Positions 46,590 to 56,212 of a DNA stretch of 64,000 bases are shown piece after piece (position 1 is the first letter of the stretch; every line of letters starts with the position of its first letter). The notes beneath the pieces were generated by a model, which made no database searches, had not been told where the DNA came from, and saw only the letters and a list, made by a program, of their open reading frames with translations. Made by a program: the position numbers and the translations under genes. This DNA comes from Phorcus lineatus (taxonomy: Eukaryota; Mollusca; Gastropoda; Trochida; Trochidae), in NCBI GenBank assembly GCA_921293015.1, contig OV121081.1, positions 45,967,877 through 46,031,876 on the forward strand. The letters are read 5' to 3'.

Positions 46590-47745
46590 TGATGAAAACG
46601 TAAATGTTCCAATACAATGTACATCCATAGATAACCCTGTTGTACATGGTAGTGTAAATGTTAACAGATGATGATGGCATCTGTTGTTTTCAGGATCTAA
46701 CAGAAAAATCCTGAAAAAAACCCCACTTTGCTACATGTCGAATTTTGTTTCAAGGCCAATTCTGTTCCTCGCTCACTAATGCATCGCAGGAGAAAAACGC
46801 TCTTGTTTTAACATGATATCCTTTCATGTCTGTTTTGTATTTCCCACATTGCTCTTATGAGCTGGGACTTTGATAGGCACTTCAAAGCTACATTATAAGT
46901 TTGAATAGGCAACGTAATTGACATGTTTACCAGAAGGCTTTTCTTGTCAAACTCCGTAACCACACCAAGGATGCCATAATGGAAACAATTTTCCTCATTT
47001 AGTTAACATGCTCATGTGCAGCGAAAGAAATCACTCGCATGATGAAAGCGATTGTTTCTTTCAGAAATGGAGGCGTGTCTCTTTTGGAGAATAATGTATT
47101 TTCAAACCCTCAAAGTTGGCAACAATCTATTTGTCAAAACATTTCTTTTTCTGTATGCATTACATTGATCTTCGAACGTTTGAATAAATCGATTCAAGCT
47201 CAGTTACTAGGTTTTGGTAAAAAAAATGCAATCCCTTATTCGAACACTTGGACATAATGGTTTAACATATGAAAGGGCTGCAAATTAGAATTGATTGTGC
47301 TCAGTTGATATGGTTTTCGAGACACATTATTGATTTTGTACATTTTGAGTCGATTTATTTCAATTCAGAACAATTGTTGTCTTCGTATAAGCGATAAGAT
47401 AGTTGTATTTGAAAACTTTAGGTAAAATAAAAGTAGAAATATCATTTCAGTGTAATAATATATCCTATATCCTATGTAATGCTATTTTCAAAAGTACACT
47501 ACACGCAGAAGGCACAGTCAGACAAAAATTTATCCTTATTGAATTGCTGACAAATCTTAATGTACTCGTATGTCCAAAAAGTAATTATGCACGTAATGAA
47601 AGGCACTTTCCTCTGGTTACCGAAAACTTAATCTCTGAGATTGTAGTTGGCTTTTTCCTCTAAAGGTGTTTTTTTTATGCTTCTGGAAATAGGTATGTTA
47701 GTTTTATTAGGCTACCCTGTATTCATAATTAATAACACATGTTTA
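46590..47745 (+). repeat. Duplicon copy 3 (uninterrupted)
   Basis: The most complete reference copy. It contains CTACATGTCGAATTTTG, TTTCAAGGCCAATTCTG, GGAGAAAAACGCTC, CCTTTCATGTCTGTTTTG, GGCACTTCAAAGCTAC, CACCAAGGATGCCA, CCTCATTTAGTTAACATGCT and GCGAAAGAAATCACTCGCAT. It then runs GATGAAAGCGATTG, GAGAATAATGTATTTTCAAA, GAACGTTTGAATAAATCGAT and TTTTCGAGACACATTATTGA to the far end, CTACACGCAGAAGGCACAGT and GGAAATAGGTATGTTAG. Two open frames (47039-47257 and 47403-47663) are broken in the sister copies, so they are not evidence of coding. Confidence 0.88.
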
Positions 47746-48125
47746 GATCTGAGAATAGACTTAAGAAGGGCATTTAGAAGGGCTCGCTTAACCAAGTAAC
47801 TGATGTTATACTAATAGAATTAGACCTTCGAATGGCATTAAGAAGGACTCTCTTAACAACTAATTGCTGCGATATGAAGGACATTGCCAAGCACAGTTTT
47901 AACCCCATAATTGATGTGGTATTATTACAATAAGACCTTAGAAAGACCTTTAAGAAAAGCTCCTAAACCACGTTTCTGATGTGCTGTATTCGAGTTAGAC
48001 CTTAGAAGGACATTACCAAGCACTGTTTTATCCTAATAATTGATGTGATATTAATAAAATTAGACCTTAGACAAACATTAAAATAAACTCCTAAACCACG
48101 TAACTGATCATATATTGACGGCATA
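47746..48125 (+). repeat. 63-bp subrepeat array, about six diverged copies
   Basis: Unit built around TTAGACCTTAGAAGGACATT, then AAGAAGGACTCTTAA, CCAAGTAACTGATGTGATAT and TAATA. Copies start near 47752, 47819, 47875, 47932, 47998 and 48060. Alternating variants (CACTGTTTTATCC versus CTCCTAAACCACG in the middle) hint at a two-unit higher order. Related pieces recur at 41.1, 45.8 and 49.3 kb next to duplicon copies. Confidence 0.82.
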
Positions 48126-48204
48126 CAACTTTGGAAGATCAGAAAAAAGACCTTCTCAGCTACACAAATGATCTAATATTCATGGAAAGTCTCTTTCCTC
48201 AATA

Positions 48205-49280
48205 ATCTAACCTTTTCAGATCAACAAAGATGAAACAGAATCATTCTGTGAAAAGTCTATTCACTACATGTCGGATTTCGTTCTAGCCAACTCCATTTTT
48301 TTGGACACTAATACATTTTAAAAGCTAAAAAAAGTTATTTTATTCCATGTGTGTTTTGTCATTCTTTCTGTGAATTAAACGCCGCTAATGGCTGAAATAT
48401 TGCCCATGCGGCGTTAAACAATAACACACTCACTCACCCACTATGTGAATTAGGACTTTGCTATGCATTTCAGAGCTCTGGGAGAATTTGGAATAGGTAA
48501 TCGACGGTTTACCAGAAGGATTTTCTTGTCAATTTTTCGTAACTCCGTAACCACACCAACGATGCTCCGATGGAAATAATCTCCTTATTCAGTTAACATG
48601 CTCATGCGCAGCAAAAGATATCACTCACATGATCAAAGCGATTGTTTCTTTCAGAACAAAGAATTGTCTCAGTTGGAGAATAATGCCTTTTCAAAACCTC
48701 AGAAAGGACTGCTTTGCATTTGTCAAAACTTTTTTCTACCGGCATTACATTATTCCTCAAAGGTTTGAATAAATCAAATTATTGAGCTGAGTTGCAATTT
48801 TTTATGCAATCCCTCATTTGAAATCATTAACCTAACGATATTAGGTTCATTTGATTTAAAATTTGATTAGACTACAATCAGATTTTAACACAGTTTGTGG
48901 TCAATTGACATGGATTTCGAGACACGATATGGATTGAAACATTGGCAGTCAATTCCTTTTCAATTCAACAGAACAAGCGAGGCTAACCTGCAACGAGAAT
49001 CTTGGTATTTTAACAACTTAAAAGTAACATAATAGTAGCAGTTTGAATTTCAACCTAAATGAGTCATGTGTCATATTTGATGCCGTTTTCAATATAAGGA
49101 TACACCATACGCAGAGGCCACAATAAGATAACAAATTAATTCTTAATAGTCATTACGTCTCTGACGACAATTAATTGATCTCGACGTTAACTGAAATTTC
49201 AACCTGTTTTCGATAACTTTTACAATGTTTCTGCAAATAAGTATGTTAGCATTATCATTAGACTATCCTATATTAACTAT
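48205..49280 (+). repeat. Duplicon copy 4, with short SINE-tail insertion
   Basis: Starts CAGATCAACAAAGATGAAAC, then CACTACATGTCGGATTTCG and TTCCATGTGTGTTTTGTC. It is interrupted at 48369-48452, then continues ACTTTGCTATGCATTTCAG, CCACACCAACGATGCTC, TTATTCAGTTAACATGCTCA, GATCAAAGCGATTG, GAGAATAATGCCTTTTCAAA, GGTTTGAATAAATCAAATTA, TTTCGAGACACGATATGGAT, CCATACGCAGAGGCCACAAT and GCAAATAAGTATGTTAGC. The TTCAGTTAACATG junction is intact. Confidence 0.88.
48369..48452 (+). mobile_element. 66-bp SINE-tail hairpin insertion with 9-bp target duplication
   Basis: TGTGAATTA at 48369-48377 and 48444-48452 encloses 66 bp. The insert opens with AACGCCGC (48378-48385) and has the exact inverse GCGGCGTT at 48408-48415, followed by AAACAATAACACACTCACTC. 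The GGCGTTAAAC...CACTCACTC end matches the tail of the SINE at 42104-42416. It is either a drastically 5'-truncated SINE or a minimal hairpin element that uses the same tail. Confidence 0.8.
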
Positions 49281-50084
49281 CTACACTATCTATCCACTCA
49301 ACTGATGTGATACTTTTAGAAGTTGCAGTTGAAAGGGCGTTAAGGAGGACTGTCTTAACTACGCAAATGATGTGATTTTTAATGATAAAAAAACTTGGAA
49401 GAACATTACAAGGAACATCTTGAAAACATAACTAATAAAAAATTCAAGGAAGTTATGGGGTATGGAACATCTTTTCTACTATCAGACAGACTTGGTATCA
49501 GTGTCACTTTAATGATGTATTAGGGTTCCAGTTCCCGGAAAAACCCACCCCCGCCTGTGAAAGCTGAAACGGCTGTTTAGCTAACAATTTATGCAAATCG
49601 TCCAATTTTGACGTTTTCAGTTTATCTTATTATGAATTAAAGACTATGGCATACTATCTTCAATAATGAGAAATGGTTTGACAAACAGTGTCTTCAAATG
49701 ATCTCTATAGGTTGCATCTCAGTATAATTTCAGGATATAGACTTGACCGACGAATCAAGGGTTGTACTTTGTACTTGAAATTGTACATTCCATTCCATCA
49801 AAGGCCGTTTCATTTACTTTTGTAATCAACCTATATTCTTTTATTGATTAAGTGATTTTTTTAGGGTAGAACAAAGTGCAGGTTTGTGAACTTTGAGATA
49901 ACACTATCCACTGATCAGCGAATAATAAATAATGAAACTTTTCCTGTTAACTTGGAAATAGAATGTGCTAGTCTAATTGAGAATTAATGAATTAGAGGTT
50001 TACACTAAATGCTTATAAATAATTACTTGACAAGACTTGAACAGCTAAGTACATGAAGATTTGTATCACTGACGGTCAATATAC
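49281..50084. other. Spacer with two 63-bp-subrepeat remnants
   Basis: 49300-49430 holds two diverged subrepeat units (CAACTGATGTGATACTTTTAG; GGCGTTAAGGAGGACTGTCT, then AAATGATGTGAT). 49500-49570 has TTCCAGTTCCCGGAAAAACC (an inverted GTTCC/GGAA pair). The rest is unassigned. Confidence 0.45.
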
Positions 50085-51170
50085 ACAATGTGATGTTCAA
50101 TACAATGCTACATTTATATTAACTTAGATCTAATTGTCCATAGATGAAACTTGCAGATCAACACAAATCAAACAGAATCATCCAGTAAAATCAATTCACT
50201 AAATGTCGGATATCGTTTCTAGCCAAATCTCTATATTAGGCGAATTACAACCTTAATTTAAACTGATTCAATAAGGTCTTTCATACGCACTTTAAAGGTC
50301 TGAATGCATAATGTAATCGATCTGTTTACCAAAAGAATTTTCTTGTCAGTTTTCTCTAAGATAACTCCACACCACAAGAAAAGATGCTCTGGGGAACTGA
50401 TTTTCCTCATTCAGTTAAAGAGCCAATCCGTGATTTTCATAACATATTATTTACCTTTGATACGAACCTAAATGTCATATGTGGTGATAGAAAATCAAAA
50501 CATCTGAACTTTTCATGTCCAAAAGACATATATATATATATTACAAATACTGGTTTTCCACGAAAATCTAAAAACAGCCTTATAAATGAACATAGGTGTA
50601 GATATTATGTCCTATATACATGAATACTAGTTATATAACCTAACAAACAGTATCAACTCCTATCTGCCCTCCTGTCTGTCCGGTTTCGATCATAATTACA
50701 ATGTTCTACCTTCATATTGTCACTATAAATAAACAATACGCTTTAAAATGTGTCTTCGCGTTCAAATGACACCATTGATTAAGTTTGGCAAAAATGACTC
50801 CAACAACTCATGGAGTGGCTCTTTAACATGCTCATGTGCAGCGAAAGAAATCACTTACAGGATGAAAGCGATTGTTTCTTTCAGAACAAAGGAGTATCTC
50901 TGTCGGAGAATAATGCCTTTTCAAAACTTCAGACCGCTTTGCATTTGTCATCACTACTTATCGTTTCTGGCGACCTACATTTTTCAAATGTTTAAATGAA
51001 TAAAATTGTTGAGCTCAGTGGCGAGACAAATTTAAACACACTAACTTAATGATATCAGTGAAGGTTCATTTGGCTTGAAATAAAAAGGGTTCAAGTTAGA
51101 TTTAAGTGAATTTGAACACAATTTGTGGTTAGATAAACACATTAATGAATCAAGACATTTAAAACATTAC
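50085..51170 (+). repeat. Duplicon copy 5, split by a MITE
   Basis: Opens with TCTAATTGTCCATAGATGAA, CAGATCAACACAAATCAAAC, AATCATCCAGTAAAATCAAT and ACTAAATGTCGGATATCG, then CACCACAAGAAAAGATGCTC and CCTCATTCAG before the MITE. It resumes CATGCTCATGTGCAGCGAAA, GATGAAAGCGATTG, GAGAATAATGCCTTTTCAAA, and ends AATTTGTGGTTAGATAAACA (like ACAGTTTGTGGTCAATTGAC of copy 4). Confidence 0.87.
50415..50826. mobile_element. MITE copy 2, full length, TTAA-flanked
   Basis: A 404-bp element (50419-50822) between TTAA 50415-50418 and TTAA 50823-50826. The termini are AGAGCCAATCCGTGA and, inverted, AGAGCCACTCCATGA. Its interior matches 21086-21541 closely (CGAACCTAAATGTCATATGT, CATGTCCAAAAGACAT, ACTAGTTATATAACCTAAC, GACACCATTGATTAAGTTTG) but lacks about 50 bp present in copy 1. 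Duplicon copies 3 and 4 read AGTTAACATGCTC at the same place, giving a direct empty site. Confidence 0.93.
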
Positions 51171-51969
51171 ATTTATTATTTATAAGTGTAGTTTTCATAA
51201 ATGTTTCTTTCACAATTTATGGTTTATGGTTGTTTATGGAGATGGGTGGTGAAGGCTGATGTAGTCCGTTTGTTGATCCTTTTCATAATAGTTTGTAATA
51301 ATTCATATTTTGTTTATGTTTACATACTACATGTTGATTTTCGAGAATCAAAACATTGGTTAATAAATCATCTTTAATCATCATAACCATCTTTAAAAAA
51401 TCCTTTTCACTGCACAAGATCAACTACTTCATAGTAATTTCTTTCTCACACATCTAATCTTTTATCAGATTGATTTTAATTCTATATGTTAAGGACCTAA
51501 ACTATTATTTAGAGAAAAAATAACCCATAAATAAAATTACATATACTATGGGTCACCAAAAAAGATGCAGCAAGGACGCATGCATACTGTTGTGAGTTTC
51601 TTTTCGCCAAATTCTGCAAATTAGATAACATATTATATGACATACACCTGTAAAAGTATTGAAACATGAATATAAGTTCCTGATTTATGTACATATTCTG
51701 CAACCCATGTAAACGAATAATGGGTTTACAAGTTTGTTTAAAGCGTTTCAGAGACATCCCCAGCTCTTTGCAAGTCTCTTTCTTTAGGAACATTAAATTC
51801 TTTCTGACTCTCTTACAGACATTTCTATCTCTAATGTTGATCTTTCCTAGACTTTATTGTAGCGCCAATGACAACTGGAAGCAGGACAGCGGGCACTTAA
51901 GAAATACATTATTATCATTTTGGGGTGTCATACATTATCAACAATAAATGGGGTGTCATGTTTTGATGT
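51171..51969. other. A+T-rich non-coding stretch
   Basis: Overlapping frames on opposite strands (51509-51793 minus, 51687-51947 plus) without domains. No repeat supported. Confidence 0.4.
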
Positions 51970-52465
51970 GTCACATTGAGAGTCAAGGTCGCGAGATAAA
52001 AAAAAATCAATTTTTTAAACATGAAAAGGTATTTAGAACTCATTTGAACCATTATTGATAATACTCCCTGGAAATTCTCTTGTCATGTTTCAATTCAAGG
52101 TCAAAGGTAAAGGTCGTGAGTAATAAAATTATTTTAAACTCTTTTTAAACACGGCAACTTGGAAAGGTTTGTTGCAATGAGGCTAATATATGGTATATAT
52201 CTACTATATAGAACTACCAAGATTTGAAAAGGTTTTCGGTACGATTGGCCAAAGGTCAAGGTCACAAGGAGATCATGGCCTACGTTTTGGGAAAATGCTT
52301 TATTTAACTTTTAACACTTGGTAGGCTGAGTCAAATTTTGAAATCAGAAATAGTTTTTTTGAGATCTTTGATTAATCTTGTATTGATTATACCCCTTTGG
52401 AATTCTTTGGACATGTTCTCATTCAAGGTCAAAGTTCAAAGTCACAAATGCTAAAATCACTTTAA
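51970..52465 (+). repeat. Diverged repeats around AAGGTCAAAGGTCACAAG
   Basis: Four members carry the phrase CAAGGTC-(AAAGGT)-CACAAG or CGTGAG at about 51986, 52100, 52250 and 52425. Each is followed by a TTTTAAA(A/C) and ATG-type stretch, with irregular spacing of 115-180 bp. AGGTCA half-sites are repeated but are probably just part of the ancient repeat. Confidence 0.55.
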
Positions 52466-52878
52466 AAAATGGGCAATATGTGAAATAACCCCCATAATGT
52501 CATGACATCCAAATGCTACTAGTTTTTAATGCGATGTCTTGAGTTAAATGCCCCATTGCCTTGTGGTATATTTAGAAAAGAAAGGCCCATTTTATTGTGG
52601 CTGTGAAGAAGGCGGAACAGGGGAAGGCGGAACCCTCAGTTTCGAGGCTGCTCTGCTTTTGCCGTGTTCCGCAAACGCTCATCTAGTTATCTATATGGTT
52701 ATACCTGAAGAAAATATTGTAACAAATTGAATATGATTTATTTTTATCATAATAATTTTTTAAGCAGCTGTATCAAAACTTTTCTCCTCATATATACAAC
52801 ACAAGTCAAATAAGTACAGGTTTATTTAAGTTTATGATGGTCGATGCCTATATAAAACCATGTTCTCGTACAAATATA
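52466..52878. other. Spacer with a G-rich patch
   Basis: GAAGGCGGAACAGGGGAAGGC and GGAACCC (52608-52635) repeat GGCGGAAC. Otherwise A+T-rich. A 60-codon plus frame (52548-52730) has no domain. Confidence 0.35.
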
Positions 52879-53331
52879 TGATTTTTATAACATATTATTT
52901 ACCTTTGATACGAACCTAAATGCTATATGTAGTGATATAAAAACAAACCATCTTAACTGTTCATGTCCAAAAGACATATATATTACAAATACTGGTTTTC
53001 CATAAAAATCTAAAAACAGATATCACGACAGATATCTTGATATCACGTCCAATATACATGTATACTAGTTATATAACCTAAATAACACTATCTACTCCTC
53101 ACTGCCCTCCTGGCTGTTTTAGATAAGTCTCCCAAATTACGTTTGACTATTTGACGCGCGCCACTGTCCGGTTTTCGATCACAATTGCGACGTTCTACCT
53201 TCATATTGTCACTGTAAAAAACAATAAGCTTTTAAATGTGTCTTTTTGGTAACAATCGATATTTTGCGATCAAATGACACCATTGATTAAGTTTGGCATA
53301 TATGACTCCAACTCACGGAGTGGCTCTTTAA
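52879..53331. mobile_element. MITE copy 3, 5'-truncated
   Basis: Right end intact: CACGGAGTGGCTCT, then TTAA at 53328-53331. The left end lacks AGAGCCAATCCG; similarity begins at TTTTTATAACATATTATTTACC (from 52881). The interior matches copies 1 and 2, including CCTGGCTGTTTTAGATAAGT and TCACAATTGCGACGTTCTAC, and is closer to copy 1 in the right half. Confidence 0.88.
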
Positions 53332-53497
53332 AAACATAAGGATCAGTACCAGATTATAATGTTTTAGAATGTTACTTGAATTGTACAATATAAAATGTAA
53401 TTTTACAAACTAAAATTAAAAAGGAGACAGTTTAAAGTCTGTCAAGTCTAATTCTACTCAATACATAGCATACACATACATATTTCTATATGGAACC
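53332..53497. other. Short spacer
   Basis: A+T-rich. Nothing supported. Confidence 0.4.
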
Positions 53498-53905
53498 TGA
53501 AAAGCTATTTACATGTTCATTTATACTGAAAAGTAGTCTTTTCATGTTCAAACATACCGGGTGTTATTTTTTATGTTCAATTAAATTGAAAATTATTTTG
53601 TCATGTTCAATTCTCCTGAATGCTATTTTTTTTCATGTTTAATCATATAGAAAGTTTTTTTATTCATTATCAATTACATTGAAAGTTATTTTTTTCATGT
53701 TCAAGTATATTGAACAATTTTGTGTTCAAATCCATTAAAAGTTATTTTACACGTCAATTAAAGCCTATTTGAAATAGGTTTTTCATTTTTATATTTTTCA
53801 TAAGTTTATATTTTGTATCATATCTGAAAATTGTCTTATTGTATTGAAAGGATTTAATGTTTTTAATTATACTGAAAGTTATTGTTCATGTTCAATTAGA
53901 TTACA
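53498..53905 (+). repeat. Degenerate repeat around CATGTTCAATTATATTGAAAG
   Basis: About nine diverged copies of a 38-45-bp unit: TTCATGTTCAATTA, TATTGAAAGTTATTTT. Recognisable at about 53510, 53550, 53570, 53610, 53645, 53690, 53715, 53860 and 53890. Confidence 0.7.
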
Positions 53906-55012
53906 TTGAAACATGAATACAAACAATTGCACAGGTAAGAATGCAACGATATCACAAGCATAAATAAATATATGTGAATCAAATAACCATTTGAAATCGA
54001 GCATATCGTCTTTAAGGAGATCTATGGCAATTTTGAATAGCTTTACTCCTCCTGATTGTCCTTAAAAGACAATAAAGACGCCGACTTAAATGTACAGTTT
54101 GGAAAATCATTGTTATGCATCTTCTGACATTTGAATGTTTCTTCTCAAATCTGATTGTACGGAATTAATTACATTAAAAACTATGAATCACTAGACTCAT
54201 TTTTATATGGAATAGTCTTCAAACTTCAATTAATATTCAAAAATATTCCGGTTGGGGTATTTTTAACTGTAATGCTAAACTTCGGAAGATATAAGAACAT
54301 ATCGTTAAGGAATGAATACGAAGTTTTATTACAAAAATAAAAACACTGAACTTATAGAATATATTTATGTTGAATTTTTATTAGGGATGGACATATTGCT
54401 CTTGATGACGAAACACCATTAAAACAGATAAATGAGGAAATCAAGTCGAATAATAACTTCAGGCATTGGAAAATATCATAATGTATCTTTGAGGAGCTTC
54501 GAACAAATTTCATAAATGTTTTCCATAAGTTAAACATTATAACATAAGTACGCGATAGTTATTTATGGTTTTACGGTGTATTTAATTCTTTTGAGAAATA
54601 TCAACTTGTTTAATAGTAATTTTCTTTAGATATAAAAATGTTCTATGACTTACAAAATAGTTAAATGTTGTAGAAACGTTTAAGAAATAAAGTGATTATT
54701 TTGAATGTTGTTAAGAACATGCAATTAACATGTTTTCTATTTTCATTTGAAGTTCATGTGTTGTAATATATTCAACAAAAGGAAAAGGGATAGTTTTTCT
54801 CGCCAATAACACATTTAACTTAACAACAAGAAAACAATTAACTGGAAGCTAGTTGCTTGAGTGATGCAAAAAGGGTTTACACACAGGTTTCAACAGAGAC
54901 CTGACAGAGAATGTAATAACTCCTAGTTGAGACGATCGTAGGGTCGTGTGATGTCAGTTATGACCTCACAGACTCAATCGTCACAAAGCATTCCAGGATA
55001 GCTGGAATCACA
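53906..55012. other. A+T-rich non-coding stretch
   Basis: Short frames only. GACCTGACAGAGAATG (54899) and CAATCGTCACAAAGCATTCC precede the satellite as a slightly more complex edge. Confidence 0.4.
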
Positions 55013-56212
55013 TGGAACCAACAGCTACCAGCCAACAGTTTCATCACCTGACAGTGTCACCAGCTGACAATGTAACCAGCCAACAGTGTAACAAGCTGAC
55101 AATGTAACCAACCAACAGTTTCATCACCTGACAGTGTCAGCAACTAACAGTGTCACCAGCTGACAGTGTCACCAACTAACAGTGTAACATGCTGACAATG
55201 TAACCAGCCAACATTTTCGTCACCTAACAGTGTCACCAAGTAACAGTGTCACCATCTGACAATGTAACCAGCCAACAGTGTAACATGCTGACAATGTAAC
55301 CAGCCAACAGTGTCATCCCCTGACAATGTAACCAACTAACAGTGTCATCAGCTGACAGTGTCACCAACTAACAGTGTAACATGCTGACAATGTAACCAGC
55401 CAACATTTTCGTCACTTAACAGTGTCACCAACTAACAGTGTCACCAGCTGACAATGTAACCAGCCAACAGTATCATCACCTGACAGTGTCACCAACTAAC
55501 AGTGTCACCATCTGACAATGTAACCAGCCAACAGTGTAACATGCTGACATTGTAACCAGCCAACAGTTTCATCAGCTGACAATGTAACCAACTAACAGTG
55601 TCACCAGCTGACAATGTAACCAGCCAACAGTATCATCCCCTGACAGTGTCACCAACTAACAGTGTCACCAGCTGACAATGTAACCAGCCAACAGTGTAAC
55701 ATGCTGGCATTGTAACCAGCCAACAGTTTCACCAGCTGACAATGTAACCAGCCAACAGTGTAACATGCTGACAATGTAACCAGCCAACAGTTTCATCACC
55801 TGACAGTGTCACCAACTAACAGTGTAACATGCTGACAATGTAACCAGCCAACATTTTCGTCACCTAACAGTGTCACCAACTAACAGTGTCACCACCTGAC
55901 AATGTAACCAGCCAACAGTGTAACATGCTGACAATGTAACCAGCCAACAGTGTCATCCCCTGACAATGTAACCAACTAACAGTGTCATCAGCTGACAGTG
56001 TCACCAACTAACAGTGTAACATGCTGACAGTGTAACCAGCCAACATTTTCGTCACCTAACAGTGTCACCAACTAACAGTGTCACCATCTGACAATGTAAC
56101 AAGCCAACAGTGTCATCCCCTGACAGTGTCATCAGCTGACAGTACTACCAGCTGTCAGTGTTGCCAGCTGACAATGTTACCATCTGACACTTCATCACCT
56201 ATTAGTGTCAGC
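55013..56212 (+). repeat. 16-bp satellite with 192-bp higher-order repeat
   Basis: About 75 copies of CAGTGTCACCAGCTGA-type units (16 bp) with a small set of variants: CAATGTAACCAGCCAA, CAGTGTAACATGCTGA, CAGTGTCACCAACTAA, CATTTTCGTCACCTAA. The rare CATTTTCGTCACC variant starts one base after 55211, 55403, 55851 and 56043. The intervals are 192, 448 and 192 bp, all exact multiples of 16, giving a 12-unit higher-order block copied at least twice. The unit length is kept without indels throughout. The array decays at its right end (after 56140). Confidence 0.96.

Noticed and set aside
47039-47663. Conserved short protein in duplicon copy 3
   Set aside because: The corresponding frames are interrupted or shifted in the sister copies, so there is no sign of coding constraint.
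51970-52465. Cluster of nuclear-receptor AGGTCA sites
   Set aside because: The AGGTCA words are part of an irregular ancient repeat and have no consistent spacing.
55013-56212. CRISPR-like array
   Set aside because: The units are contiguous 16-bp repeats without unique spacers, in a eukaryotic context.
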